Positions 1 to 8,243 are shown, numbered from the stretch's first letter. The stretch: 24,183 bases of DNA from Deltaproteobacteria bacterium (GCA_030627405.1 DAOUSD010000003.1:1-24183), one strand, 5' to 3'. The notes: generated by a model from the sequence alone, not told the origin. A program made the numbers and translations.

Positions 1-13
1 CGGGGTAAACGAT

Positions 14-490
14 ATGATGACTAAACAATCAGATGACGTTATTGTAAAGACACTTTCCAGGTTGCTGATACCCTTTATGCAGATTTATGCTCTGTATGTT
101 ATCGCTCATGGACATTACAGTCCTGGAGGAGGGTTCCAGGGTGGAGTAATTTTAGGGGCAAGTTTAGTTCTATTGGTCATAACTTATGGGCTGGACAATG
201 CTTTGCGCATGATGTCAGAAAGATTAAACACTATTTTATGTAGTCTTGGAGTTTTTATATTTTCTGGGATAGGGTTGTTGTGCATTATACTCGGGGGTAA
301 TTTTCTGGATTATGGGGCGCTTGACAAGATATTTCACGTAGGGATAGCGCAGGCAAGATCGCTTGGTATTCTTGGCATTGAGACCGGTGTTGGCATTGCT
401 GTTATGGCCGTTATGTTCTCAATTTTTTTGGATATAGCCACAGGGGGGCTTCCTTCAAAAGAAAAGAATGTTCAAGGGAAGAGAGCTTGA
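14..490 (+). CDS. mrpB: Mrp/Mnh-type Na+/H+ antiporter subunit B
   Basis: The 158-residue product is a small membrane protein with about four hydrophobic segments. It carries the MnhB family signature HGHYSPGGGFQGG near residues 32-44, followed by long hydrophobic helices and a conserved segment around ILGIETGVGIAV. MrpB is an accessory membrane subunit of the multi-subunit cation/proton antiporter and is also found in membrane-bound hydrogenases (MbhF). The start is ATG at 14, with a second ATG directly after it. The stop overlaps the TTG start of the next gene, so the two are probably translationally coupled. In Mbh/Mrp operons this subunit normally sits between MbhE and MrpC; here it lies upstream of MrpF, which is unusual. 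Family assignment is firm; the exact cation is unknown. Confidence 0.9.
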   Translation: MMTKQSDDVIVKTLSRLLIPFMQIYALYVIAHGHYSPGGGFQGGVILGASLVLLVITYGLDNALRMMSERLNTILCSLGVFIFSGIGLLCIILGGNFLDYGALDKIFHVGIAQARSLGILGIETGVGIAVMAVMFSIFLDIATGGLPSKEKNVQGKRA

Positions 491-1422
491 AGATACAGGA
501 GATCAATAAACAGTCTGCCAGGATGCAGCAGATCTACAATATGATATTGAATCTGGCGCCTACTGATACATCGGTTGTGATTCAGGGTGAAGAGGGTACG
601 GAGAAAGCATTGGTGGCAAGATGTATTCATTTGAACAGCTCGAGAAAAGATAAACCTTTTGATGTGTATAACTGCTCAGCTTATCCGAGGTTTATAGTAG
701 AAAGCGGGCTTTTTGGTCATGAAACAGGCGCCTTTGAAGGGGCGGTATCTCAAAAGAAAGGATGTCTGGAGCAGAATAATGGCGGGACAGTGTTTTTGAG
801 TGAGATTGATAAAATGTCTCCGTTGACACAGATCAAACTACAGAATTTTTTACAGGACGGGTCTATAAAAAGGCTTGGAGGAAAAAAAACTATTAAGACA
901 GATGTCAGGATCATTGCCGCTGTTAATACTGATCTCGGGAAAGAGGTCGAAATAGGAACTTTTAATGAAGAATTTTCTTATATGCTTAATGTAATTAATA
1001 TACACCTCCCTTCTTTAAGGCAGAGGAAAGATGATATCCCCCTTCTAACAGAATGCTTTTTAGAAATACTGAATGTAGAAATAGGGAAAAATGTTAGCGG
1101 TGTTACATCCGATACGATGCAGATATTAATGGACTATTCCTGGCCAGGCAATGTCAAGGAGTTGGAAAACTCAATACAACATGCCTTCCTTCTGGCAGAA
1201 GGTGAAGAAGTTAAGCATGAGTTACTGCCTTCCCGCATCTTACATGAAGTGTTAAAAGAAAAAAATGAAGGGATAACCTCTTTTGAGGAAAATGAGAAAA
1301 GATTCCTTATGAAAATTTTGCAGGAGAATAACTGGAACAAATTAAAAGTTGCAAAACAGCTCAATGTGAGCCGTAGCACATTGTATTCAAAGCTTAATAA
1401 ATACAACTTAACGGTTAATTAA
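487..1422 (+). CDS. Degenerate sigma-54 enhancer-binding-protein-like regulator inside the antiporter operon
   Basis: The 311-residue protein has a sigma-54 interaction AAA+ domain (about residues 8-235) and a C-terminal Fis-type helix-turn-helix (about 270-308). It has no receiver or other sensory domain. Several hallmark motifs are altered. Walker A reads GEEGTEK (34-40) where GESGTGK is usual, so the glycine before the lysine is Glu. The sigma-54 contact loop reads GAFEGA (81-86) rather than GAFTGA. Walker B has SE (S105, E106) where DE is usual. The YRLNV motif reads YMLNV. The WPGNV sensor-II segment (219-223) and the HTH are well preserved. This suggests a DNA-binding protein with weakened or lost ATPase and sigma-54 activity. 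The start is TTG at 487, overlapping the mrpB stop and preceded by GGAAGAGAG. A 46-nt dyad lies just downstream. Confidence 0.85.
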   Translation: MKIQEINKQSARMQQIYNMILNLAPTDTSVVIQGEEGTEKALVARCIHLNSSRKDKPFDVYNCSAYPRFIVESGLFGHETGAFEGAVSQKKGCLEQNNGGTVFLSEIDKMSPLTQIKLQNFLQDGSIKRLGGKKTIKTDVRIIAAVNTDLGKEVEIGTFNEEFSYMLNVINIHLPSLRQRKDDIPLLTECFLEILNVEIGKNVSGVTSDTMQILMDYSWPGNVKELENSIQHAFLLAEGEEVKHELLPSRILHEVLKEKNEGITSFEENEKRFLMKILQENNWNKLKVAKQLNVSRSTLYSKLNKYNLTVN

Positions 1423-1428
1423 AGCAAT

Positions 1429-1474
1429 AAGTTAGCTATTAAGCTAATGAGCTCATCAACTTAATAACTAATTT
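1429..1474. promoter_or_regulatory. 46-nt imperfect palindrome between the regulator gene and mrpF
   Basis: A dyad centred between 1451 and 1452 pairs 19 of 23 positions. The core is the perfect 8-mer TGAGCTCA (1448-1455), flanked by ATTAAG/CTTAAT and TTAG/CTAA arms. It fills most of the 64-nt gap between the regulator gene and mrpF and ends just before the mrpF ribosome-binding site (GGAG near 1476). It could be an operator for the adjacent HTH protein, or an RNA hairpin affecting mrpF translation or readthrough. The symmetry is seen; the role is inference. Confidence 0.6.
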
Positions 1475-1486
1475 TGGAGTATTGAG

Positions 1487-1753
1487 ATGGAAAATTTTTA
1501 TTTAGGCGCTAGTATTTTCCTTTGTTTGCTTGTTTTACTTTGTCTCTATCGTGTAGTGTTCGGGCCGACTATAATAGACCGGATTGTAGGAGTTGGAGCA
1601 ATCGGCACAAAAACGTTGGTGTTACTGGCACTTATGGGATTTATCTACGGCAGGATAGAGATGTTTTTGGATATCATCATGGTTTACGCTATTCTGAACT
1701 TTATCGGGACACTGGCAGCAGCAAAGTACTTTGAAGGGAGAGGTGAAATTTGA
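1487..1753 (+). CDS. mrpF: Mrp antiporter subunit F
   Basis: The 88-residue protein has three predicted transmembrane helices and the MnhF signature: RVVFGPTIIDRIVGVGAIGTK around residues 22-42, then FLDIIMVYAILNFIGTLAAAKY. The conserved aspartate of PTxxDR is present. MrpF is a small membrane subunit of the Mrp antiporter, equivalent to MbhB of membrane-bound hydrogenase. The start ATG at 1487 follows TTTTGGAGTATTGAG, a usable ribosome-binding site. The stop overlaps the next start as TGATG. This is the first gene after the regulator and dyad, so it may begin a sub-operon. Confidence 0.92.
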   Translation: MENFYLGASIFLCLLVLLCLYRVVFGPTIIDRIVGVGAIGTKTLVLLALMGFIYGRIEMFLDIIMVYAILNFIGTLAAAKYFEGRGEI

Positions 1754-2076
1754 TGGAAGTTGTTAAAATAATATCCATTGTCTTGATTCTAACAGGATGT
1801 TTCTTTTTCACTACCGGTACCATCGGCCTGTTACGATTTCCAGACTTTTATTCCAGGATGCATGCCACCGGAAAAGGAGACACCCTTGCAGTGCTCATAT
1901 GTCTTATTGGTCTTGCATTATATCATGTCTTTCATCACGGAGCTATTTTAGACAGTATTAAGTTGGTCGTTGTTGCTGTTTTTATATTTTTAGCCAATCC
2001 TACGGCGACTCATGCCATTTCCAGGGCCGCTTTTCGGTGCGGTGTTAAACCTTGGACCAGGGGGGAAAACAAATGA
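1753..2076 (+). CDS. mrpG: Mrp antiporter subunit G
   Basis: The 107-residue protein has three hydrophobic helices and the MnhG/PhaG hallmark GTIGLLRFPDFYSRMHATGKGDTL in the first half, with a typical loss of conservation at the C-terminus (NPTATHAISRAA is retained). MrpG works with MrpE and MrpF in the small-subunit arm of the antiporter and equals MbhC. The chosen start is ATG at 1753, which overlaps the mrpF stop (TGATG); a TTG three bases upstream is possible. GGGAGAGGTG upstream provides a ribosome-binding site. The stop overlaps the next ATG. Confidence 0.92.
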   Translation: MEVVKIISIVLILTGCFFFTTGTIGLLRFPDFYSRMHATGKGDTLAVLICLIGLALYHVFHHGAILDSIKLVVVAVFIFLANPTATHAISRAAFRCGVKPWTRGENK

Positions 2077-2318
2077 TCTGGCAGCTCGATATTATTCTCT
2101 GCATCTTTGTCGTTATCTGTGCGATTGCAGCTATCACCGTTAAGGATCTTTTGGCTGCTGTTATTATACTTGGCGCCTACAGCTTCTTTATGTGCATCCT
2201 CTGGACTGAGATGGGGGCTGTGGATGTCGCCTTTACCGAGGCCTCCGTAGGTGCCGGAGTTGGAACAGTATTGTTTATTGCGGCTGTCAATAAAACAAAA
2301 AGGAGGTCAAAGGATTGA
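2073..2318 (+). CDS. MbhD-like subunit (DUF4040; MrpA C-terminal equivalent)
   Basis: The 81-residue membrane protein has three helices and the conserved pattern AAITVKDLLAAVIILGAYSFFMC then VDVAFTEASVGAGVGTVLF. This matches the stand-alone DUF4040/MbhD family, which corresponds to part of the C-terminal region of full-length MrpA. In Mbh-type operons MbhD follows the MrpG-like MbhC, as it does here. The start ATG at 2073 overlaps the mrpG stop (ATGA) and follows AGGGGGGAAAAC. The stand-alone form tells us that the MrpA subunit is split in this organism, as in hydrogenase-type Mrp modules. Confidence 0.88.
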   Translation: MIWQLDIILCIFVVICAIAAITVKDLLAAVIILGAYSFFMCILWTEMGAVDVAFTEASVGAGVGTVLFIAAVNKTKRRSKD

Positions 2319-2599
2319 AAGTTATAGCGATACTCATAATAGTTTTGACAGGAGGATTGCTTATATACGGTGTTGAAGAAATGCCGGATTGGGGTGATCC
2401 AAATTCTCCAGCCAGCAGCCATGTATCACCGAAGTATATTCAGGAAGCTCTGGAAAAAACAGCAACTCCCAATATGGTAACTGCCGTCTTGGGGGATTAC
2501 AGGGGATACGATACCATGGGTGAAACTGCGGTTATTTTTACCGCCGGGATCGGCTGTATACTTATGTTAAGAAAAAAGCGAAAGGGAGAAGGAGACTGA
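2315..2599 (+). CDS. MbhE-like subunit of Mrp/Mbh antiporter module
   Basis: The 94-residue protein has an N-terminal helix (residues 3-20), a soluble stretch beginning with EEMPDWGDPNSPAS, and a second helix after the conserved sequence GYDTMGETAVIFTAG. The DPxSPAS and DTxGE motifs are typical of MbhE, the second fragment of the MrpA C-terminus. The TTG start at 2315 overlaps the preceding stop (TTGA) and has the strong ribosome-binding site AGGAGGT upstream. The lysine/arginine tail (RKKRKGEGD) is probably cytoplasmic. The gene ends one base before mrpC. It is not an MrpB, which here is encoded at the start of the window. Confidence 0.87.
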   Translation: MKVIAILIIVLTGGLLIYGVEEMPDWGDPNSPASSHVSPKYIQEALEKTATPNMVTAVLGDYRGYDTMGETAVIFTAGIGCILMLRKKRKGEGD

Positions 2600-2600
2600 T

Positions 2601-3008
2601 ATGCTTGAGTACATTATCAGTAAATACAACTTCTGGGTGTATATCATTTTGCTGCTGATCGGGCTTTATGCAATGCTGGGTAAGAAAAATCTGGTTAAGA
2701 AGCTGATCGGGATGAATATATTTCAGTCTGCTGTGATTCTCTTTTACGTTTCCATCGGCGTTAAGAAGGGAGGAGCGACGGTTCCGATATTCATGGGGGA
2801 TGCCCATGCGGCCCACGGGCATGGACAGGCTATTATCGATGTCGCCAGTTATATTAATCCTCTTCCTCATGTGCTGATGCTTACGGCGATAGTGGTTTCC
2901 ATTGCCACAACAGGCGTTGCCCTTGCGGTGCTTATCCTGATTTTCAGAAGATATAAGACCTTAGAGCTTGACGAAATTATAAAAATAAGAAAAGACACGG
3001 GAGTATAG
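2601..3008 (+). CDS. mrpC: Mrp antiporter subunit C (NuoK-like)
   Basis: The 135-residue protein has three transmembrane helices and resembles NuoK/MnhC: an N-terminal helix with GLYAMLGKKNLVKKLIGMNIFQSAVILFYVS, then a His-rich loop (DAHAAHGHGQ), then PLPHVLMLTAIVVSIATTGVALAV. The last motif, with PHxLxLTAIVV, is diagnostic for MrpC. It links the small subunits to MrpD in the antiporter core. The start ATG at 2601 follows GGGAGAAGGAGAC. It ends two bases before mrpD. Confidence 0.93.
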   Translation: MLEYIISKYNFWVYIILLLIGLYAMLGKKNLVKKLIGMNIFQSAVILFYVSIGVKKGGATVPIFMGDAHAAHGHGQAIIDVASYINPLPHVLMLTAIVVSIATTGVALAVLILIFRRYKTLELDEIIKIRKDTGV

Positions 3009-3010
3009 AT

Positions 3011-4504
3011 ATGGCAACACATTTTGCTGCTCTTGTAATAATCATTCCTTTAATAGCCGCTCTCTTTGTTCCGATTATTGGATGGTGGAAAAAAGGACTG
3101 TGCTACCCATTGGTCGTTGCCGTTCTCATCGTTCCACTTATATCATCTCTTGGCATTTTGAATAGAGTAATAGAGAGCGGCCCATTTTCATATTATCTCG
3201 GAGGATGGGCTCCTCCGTGGGGGATTGAGTATGCAATAGATTATCTCAATGCATTTGTTCTGGTGATAATATCGGCTATTAGTCTAATTGTTTCCATATA
3301 TTCCAAAAAGAGTGTTGAAAAGGAAATGCCCGAAAAAGTTGTTCCGTTCTATTCGCTTTTCCTGCTCCTTGTTACAGGCCTTCTCGGAATAGTTGTAACA
3401 GGGGACCTCTTCAATGTGTTTGTGTTTTTAGAGATAGCGGCACTTTCATGTTATGCTCTCATGGCCATAGGCAGGGATGGAGCTCCTTTTGCAACGTTTC
3501 GATATATCATAATGGGTACAATCGGAGCCTCGTTTTATCTTCTTGGCGTAGGTTATCTGTATATTATTACCGGCTCGCTGAATATGCTGGACGTGGCACA
3601 ACGATTGCCGGAATTCTACCATTCCAGAGTTGTGTTGACGGCAGGCGTCTTTATGATCGTGGGCATCGGCCTGAAGATGGCGCTTTATCCTTTGCATGCA
3701 TGGGCTCCCAATGCGTATGCTGATGCTCCTTCAACGGTCAGCGGCTTGGTCGCGCCCTTAATGACAAAGGTGGCGGCATACATGATGATACGGATTATGT
3801 TTACTGTCTTTAAGCCCGTTTTCTTCGTAGAGATAATTCCTGTGACAACCATACTCACCTGGATGGCGGCCGTTTCCATAATCGTCGGTTCAATATATGC
3901 CATCGCCCAAACTGACCTAAAGAAGATGCTGTCTTACTCAATTGTGGCCCAGATTGGATACATTGCATTAGGAATAGGACTGGCAAACAGATCTGGCCTT
4001 ACCGGTGCTGTACTCCACATTCTAAATGAAGCTTTTACAAAAGGCTGTGTGTTTCTGGTCGCAGGAGCTATCGTTTATAAAATGGGCTCTTGCAATATTA
4101 ATGATTTTAAAGATTTATATAGAAAAATGCCGTTTACTATGTCAGCCTTTTTGATCGGCGCATTTTCCATGGTCGGCATACCGCCTACATGCGGTTTTTT
4201 CAGCAAGATATATCTAATCATGGGTGCAATTAATGCCGAAAAATGGATTTTTGTGGCTGTCCTGTTATTTAGCAGTATTCTTAATGTTATTTACTTCTTC
4301 AGGGTCATAAAGATTGCAGCGTTTGATGAAGTAATTCCGGATTATTCAAGAACAACTCCTTATATAACATACAGATTAGATGAAGTTCCATTAAGTATGC
4401 TTATACCTATACTGATTATGGCTGCTGGGATACTGGTTTGTGGTATTTTCAGTCCTGAGATAATTAATACAGTGATTCAACATATCATCCCGGCAAGTTT
4501 TTAA
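3011..4504 (+). CDS. mrpD: Mrp antiporter subunit D (proton-conducting membrane subunit)
   Basis: The 497-residue polytopic protein of the NuoL/M/N fold has about 14 helices. The conserved TM5 glutamate is present at residue 141 (FLEIAALSCYAL). The TM7 lysine lies in GLKMALYPLHAWAPNAY, and the TM8 lysine in MTKVAAYMMIR. DLKKMLSYSIVAQIGY is the usual discontinuous-helix region. All the residues expected for a working proton half-channel appear retained, in contrast to the two large subunits downstream. The gene follows mrpC with a 2-nt gap, and a strong ribosome-binding site is lacking, so coupling to mrpC is likely. Confidence 0.93.
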   Translation: MATHFAALVIIIPLIAALFVPIIGWWKKGLCYPLVVAVLIVPLISSLGILNRVIESGPFSYYLGGWAPPWGIEYAIDYLNAFVLVIISAISLIVSIYSKKSVEKEMPEKVVPFYSLFLLLVTGLLGIVVTGDLFNVFVFLEIAALSCYALMAIGRDGAPFATFRYIIMGTIGASFYLLGVGYLYIITGSLNMLDVAQRLPEFYHSRVVLTAGVFMIVGIGLKMALYPLHAWAPNAYADAPSTVSGLVAPLMTKVAAYMMIRIMFTVFKPVFFVEIIPVTTILTWMAAVSIIVGSIYAIAQTDLKKMLSYSIVAQIGYIALGIGLANRSGLTGAVLHILNEAFTKGCVFLVAGAIVYKMGSCNINDFKDLYRKMPFTMSAFLIGAFSMVGIPPTCGFFSKIYLIMGAINAEKWIFVAVLLFSSILNVIYFFRVIKIAAFDEVIPDYSRTTPYITYRLDEVPLSMLIPILIMAAGILVCGIFSPEIINTVIQHIIPASF

Positions 4505-4555
4505 CATGATGAGAACAGGGATGGTTACACATCATCTGTTTTAGGAGGTCGATAC

Positions 4556-6586
4556 GTGGATACGTTGCAACTCGCATGGTTGTGTATGATTTTTCCCTTC
4601 ATAGGTGTAGTAATGATCGCGTTGATGGATCGGATCAGCCCTACCCTACGAAGCGCTGCAGCCGTATTATTCCCATTGCTGTCTGCAGCCGCCAGTCTTA
4701 TGATATTGCCGAATTTGTTTCATCCCGGAGCATTGCCGCTGGAAAGTTCAATCATATGGCTTGATGCGCCTATATTAGTAGAATTCGGTGTATTGGTAGA
4801 TCCGTTGAGCATTATTTTGGCCAATGTCGTTGCGATTGTAAGCAGCATTATCGCGGTATATTGTCTCGGATACATGGAGGGAGACCCCGGGAAAACCAGA
4901 TTTCTGATGCTGGTTAATTTGTTTATCGGCAGTATGCTTTTACTCGTTCTTGTCAACAACTTATTGTTTCTTTTTGTTGGATGGAAGCTGGTTGGTTTGT
5001 GCAGCTATGCTTTGATCGGTTACTACTGGAGGGACGAGAAGAAGTACTGGATAGGTGGACCCGCTCCGACTAAATTTACTACTCCATCGCATTGTGGGTT
5101 AAAGGCCCTGGTTGTTACAGGTTTGGGTGATATGCTGATGCTGGGTGGTTTTTTTATAGTTTACTACTATGCAAAAACATTAAACATTATGGAGCTTTAT
5201 TCAACTGCATCTATCTGGATTCCTGCAATGGCAAAAACACCAGGTATGATTATACTTGCAACCTGTTTGCTTCTGGCGGGGCCTATCGGGAAGTCTGCTC
5301 AGTTTCCATTTCATGAATGGCTTCCTGAAGCAATGGCAGGCCCGGGTCCTGTATCAGCTTTGATTCATGCTGCAACAATGGTAAAAAGCGGTGTTTATCT
5401 GGTCGCAAGGTTTATTCCAATTTTTTACTATGGTTACTGGGTAGCAGGCGTGGAAGAAGCATCCATGTTTTTTACAATTGTAGCCTGGGTTGGAGTAATT
5501 ACAGCCTTTGTTGCCGCGACACAGGGTCTGGTTGCACTCGAACTGAAAAAGGCACTTGCATTTTCTACAGTCAGCCAGATCGGCTACATGTGGGTTGGAC
5601 TGGGTATGGCTGGTTTAAGCCAGTCTGTTCTGGTTGGTGGCACAACATCCGGGATCTTTCATCTTGTCAGCCATGCAGTATTTAAAGCATGTCTGTTTTT
5701 ATGTGCAGGTTCTGTAATACATGCAGCGCATTCAATATACATGAATGATATGGGATCAATGAGGAAATATATGCCCATTACGTGGATAGCTATGTTGATT
5801 GCTGCTCTATGCTTGATGGGGCTCCCGCCTTTTCCGGGATTCTGGAGCAAAGATATGATTCTGCTCAAGGCCCTTGAAGCTCATCATCTGCCGATATTTA
5901 TTTTATCAATGTTAACCGTTGTGCTGACAGCATTCTATACAACACGCATGGTAGGCATGATATTTTTCGGGCAGGAGAGCAAAAACGTACAACATCTTAA
6001 AGAAGAAGGCAAACCCCCTCATGAGGCATCCCCAACCATGTGGGGTGCATGCGCTGTGTTGGCAGTTCTTGTAGTTGCCCTTGGACTGTTAGGCCCAAAG
6101 GTTGAACATATTATTCAAGAAGGATTTAGTGCAAATTTGACAGGCACATTAAGTTTGCCGGTTATGCCTGCCGGAGAACATCCGTTCAATTATCATATCT
6201 TTGTTTCAGTGCTTTCTGTAATGTCTATACTTTTAGGTGCCATACCAGCCTATATGATATATATTTCCAGAAAATGGGATCCAAAGGCTATGGTGGAGGG
6301 TAATTCAATTCTACAGTCCTTTCATAAGTTCTTCTGGAATAGATGGTATATAGATGCTTTTTATTTAAAATTTATCATGAACGGAACTCTTAAACTTGGT
6401 AATATTGTGGCTAACAAGATTGAAAAAAATTATGACAATCTGTCACATACAAAAATTCCAGGATTTGTTGTCGATAGAATCCCGGCACTGTTTTTTCGAC
6501 TGCAGACTGAGTCCGAGGATCTGGCATTTAATCTTGTATATATTTTAATAATCTTTATTGGTTTTCTTTTTGCGGTACTATTATAA
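4556..6586 (+). CDS. NuoL/MrpA-like large antiporter subunit with Glu144 replaced by Lys
   Basis: The 676-residue protein has the NuoL/MrpA N-terminal core (GPIGKSAQFPFHEWLPEAMAG with Lys246; HAATMVKSGVYLVARF) and about 15 helices. The C-terminal part (about 590-676) resembles the NuoL lateral extension ending in a final helix. Its most striking feature is TM5, which reads VGWKLVGLCSY: Lys144 (codon AAG at 4985-4987) stands where nearly all relatives have Glu (GWELVGLCSY). The start is GTG at 4556 after the strong site TTAGGAGGTCGATAC, with a 51-nt gap from mrpD. It is probably an extra ion-translocating subunit of the same complex. MrpA proper usually carries the MbhD/E parts at its C-terminus; here these are separate genes, so naming is left open. 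Confidence 0.88.
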   Translation: MDTLQLAWLCMIFPFIGVVMIALMDRISPTLRSAAAVLFPLLSAAASLMILPNLFHPGALPLESSIIWLDAPILVEFGVLVDPLSIILANVVAIVSSIIAVYCLGYMEGDPGKTRFLMLVNLFIGSMLLLVLVNNLLFLFVGWKLVGLCSYALIGYYWRDEKKYWIGGPAPTKFTTPSHCGLKALVVTGLGDMLMLGGFFIVYYYAKTLNIMELYSTASIWIPAMAKTPGMIILATCLLLAGPIGKSAQFPFHEWLPEAMAGPGPVSALIHAATMVKSGVYLVARFIPIFYYGYWVAGVEEASMFFTIVAWVGVITAFVAATQGLVALELKKALAFSTVSQIGYMWVGLGMAGLSQSVLVGGTTSGIFHLVSHAVFKACLFLCAGSVIHAAHSIYMNDMGSMRKYMPITWIAMLIAALCLMGLPPFPGFWSKDMILLKALEAHHLPIFILSMLTVVLTAFYTTRMVGMIFFGQESKNVQHLKEEGKPPHEASPTMWGACAVLAVLVVALGLLGPKVEHIIQEGFSANLTGTLSLPVMPAGEHPFNYHIFVSVLSVMSILLGAIPAYMIYISRKWDPKAMVEGNSILQSFHKFFWNRWYIDAFYLKFIMNGTLKLGNIVANKIEKNYDNLSHTKIPGFVVDRIPALFFRLQTESEDLAFNLVYILIIFIGFLFAVLL

Positions 6587-6611
6587 AATTTTATGACATT
6601 GCGGAGATAAA

Positions 6612-8129
6612 ATGATGTCTCATATTCTATTACAAATAGTAGTTGTTCCGGCTATTGCATCACTTGTCATTTTGCTGACCAGACAGCAAATAGGAAAAAA
6701 TGCCGGTTGGCTGGCCGGATGCAGCCTTCTATATAGTACTGGTCTTCTTTTATTAGCATGTATCAGGGTTTATCATGGCGAAATAATTGTTGAAAATTAT
6801 CCATTTGTGAGTTCAGCAATTACATTTGACCTTCTTGGTGATGGTCTGAGCCTGCCTATTGCATTGATAATAAACATGCTTTGTGCAGCCCTTGCTTTTT
6901 ATGCAATGCATTATGTGGAACACAGAATTGAGGCAATATATGGAGATGTAGATGAACGTACCTGGCGTAATCACTATACGCGATTTTACATTATGTTTTT
7001 AGGTTTTCCATTAGGTTTCATGGGGGTCTGTTTAGTTACAAATCTCATTGCAATGTACTTTTTCCTTGAACTATTGCCGATACCTCTTTATTTTATTATG
7101 GCGATGTTTGGGTATGTAGATCGAGTAAAAGTGGCCATGATATGTCTTTTGTGGGCTATTACAGGCGCATCGTTTTTTATTCTAGCAGCATTAATGACAT
7201 ATTCTCAGATTGGAAGCTTTCATATATCGGATCTATCAGCTCTTGCCGGCAATCCAATGGCTTTTTGGATTATTCTATTTTTCCTGGTCGCCTTACTTGT
7301 AAAAATGGCTATAGTACCGTTTCAGGTATGGATGCCACAGGTGCATGCAGAACATCCAACCTGTATAGCAGGGTTGCTTGCTGTTTATGCAAATGTAGCG
7401 GCATATGTAATAGTCAGAATATTAGTCTTTCCTCTTCTCGATGATTTCAAGGTATTCTCAATGCCGCTTTTGATACTGGGCTTGGCAACCATGGTATACG
7501 GCTCACTTCTTACAATGGCACAGACAGATGTTAAGCGTTTTGCCGCTTGTTCAACAATAAGCCAGCTAGCGTATTCACTGCTTGGAATAGCTGCGCTTAC
7601 TATAACAAGTCTTGAAGGTGGAATGTTCTTCTTTTTAAGCCACATTATGGGTAAAACAATTTTATTTTCAACAGCAGGTATTCTTGTATATACCACTGGC
7701 ATCAGGGATATGAGACAAATGGGCGGGCTGGCGTCAAAGATGCCGATAACAACTGCACTTTGGATTATGGGTGCTATGATGCTTTCAGGGTTCCCTCCAA
7801 TGAGCAGTTTCCCGGCAGAATGGCTTCTTTTTACAGGGGTATTTCATACCGGTATAGAAATGATGCCTGGTGGTCTGATTATAGCCATACTTGCAGCCAC
7901 TGCAATTACATTGACGGTAGCTTATACATTCAGGTCGGCAAAAATAATATTTTTCGGCAAAATGAATCCTGATATTGAGCTTCATGCACACGGAGAAATT
8001 AAGGATCCTCCGGCTATGATGTTGATTCCGCTATTGTTTATTGCTGGTGTTTCAATAACATTAGGACTTTTTCCAAAAATTATACTGACCCTATTCCATA
8101 ATGTAATCGGCACGTTACCGCTTCCTTAA
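6612..8129 (+). CDS. NuoM/MrpD-like proton-conducting subunit
   Basis: The 505-residue protein of the NuoM/MrpD fold has about 14 helices. The TM5 glutamate is kept (Glu153 in FLELLPIPLYF), and so is the TM7 lysine (LLVKMAIVPFQVWMPQVHAEHP). The TM8 lysine found in NuoM (LLKLGGY) and MrpD (MTKVAAY) is replaced by Asn261 (VYANVAAY; codon AAT at 7392-7394). TDVKRFAACSTISQLAYSLLG is the usual TM11-12 region. The start is ATG at 6612 after GCGGAGATAAA; a second ATG follows at 6615. It is the last gene of the operon. No clear intrinsic terminator is visible after its stop. Confidence 0.88.
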   Translation: MMSHILLQIVVVPAIASLVILLTRQQIGKNAGWLAGCSLLYSTGLLLLACIRVYHGEIIVENYPFVSSAITFDLLGDGLSLPIALIINMLCAALAFYAMHYVEHRIEAIYGDVDERTWRNHYTRFYIMFLGFPLGFMGVCLVTNLIAMYFFLELLPIPLYFIMAMFGYVDRVKVAMICLLWAITGASFFILAALMTYSQIGSFHISDLSALAGNPMAFWIILFFLVALLVKMAIVPFQVWMPQVHAEHPTCIAGLLAVYANVAAYVIVRILVFPLLDDFKVFSMPLLILGLATMVYGSLLTMAQTDVKRFAACSTISQLAYSLLGIAALTITSLEGGMFFFLSHIMGKTILFSTAGILVYTTGIRDMRQMGGLASKMPITTALWIMGAMMLSGFPPMSSFPAEWLLFTGVFHTGIEMMPGGLIIAILAATAITLTVAYTFRSAKIIFFGKMNPDIELHAHGEIKDPPAMMLIPLLFIAGVSITLGLFPKIILTLFHNVIGTLPLP

Positions 8130-8243
8130 ACCTTGTGACAATTTATACCTTTAAAACAACAATAAACGGGTGTCGATGAAGATGCTGGCGCTTATTCTGG
8201 TTGCATTATAGATTTACATTGATAAACTTGTGTGGCGATTGGA

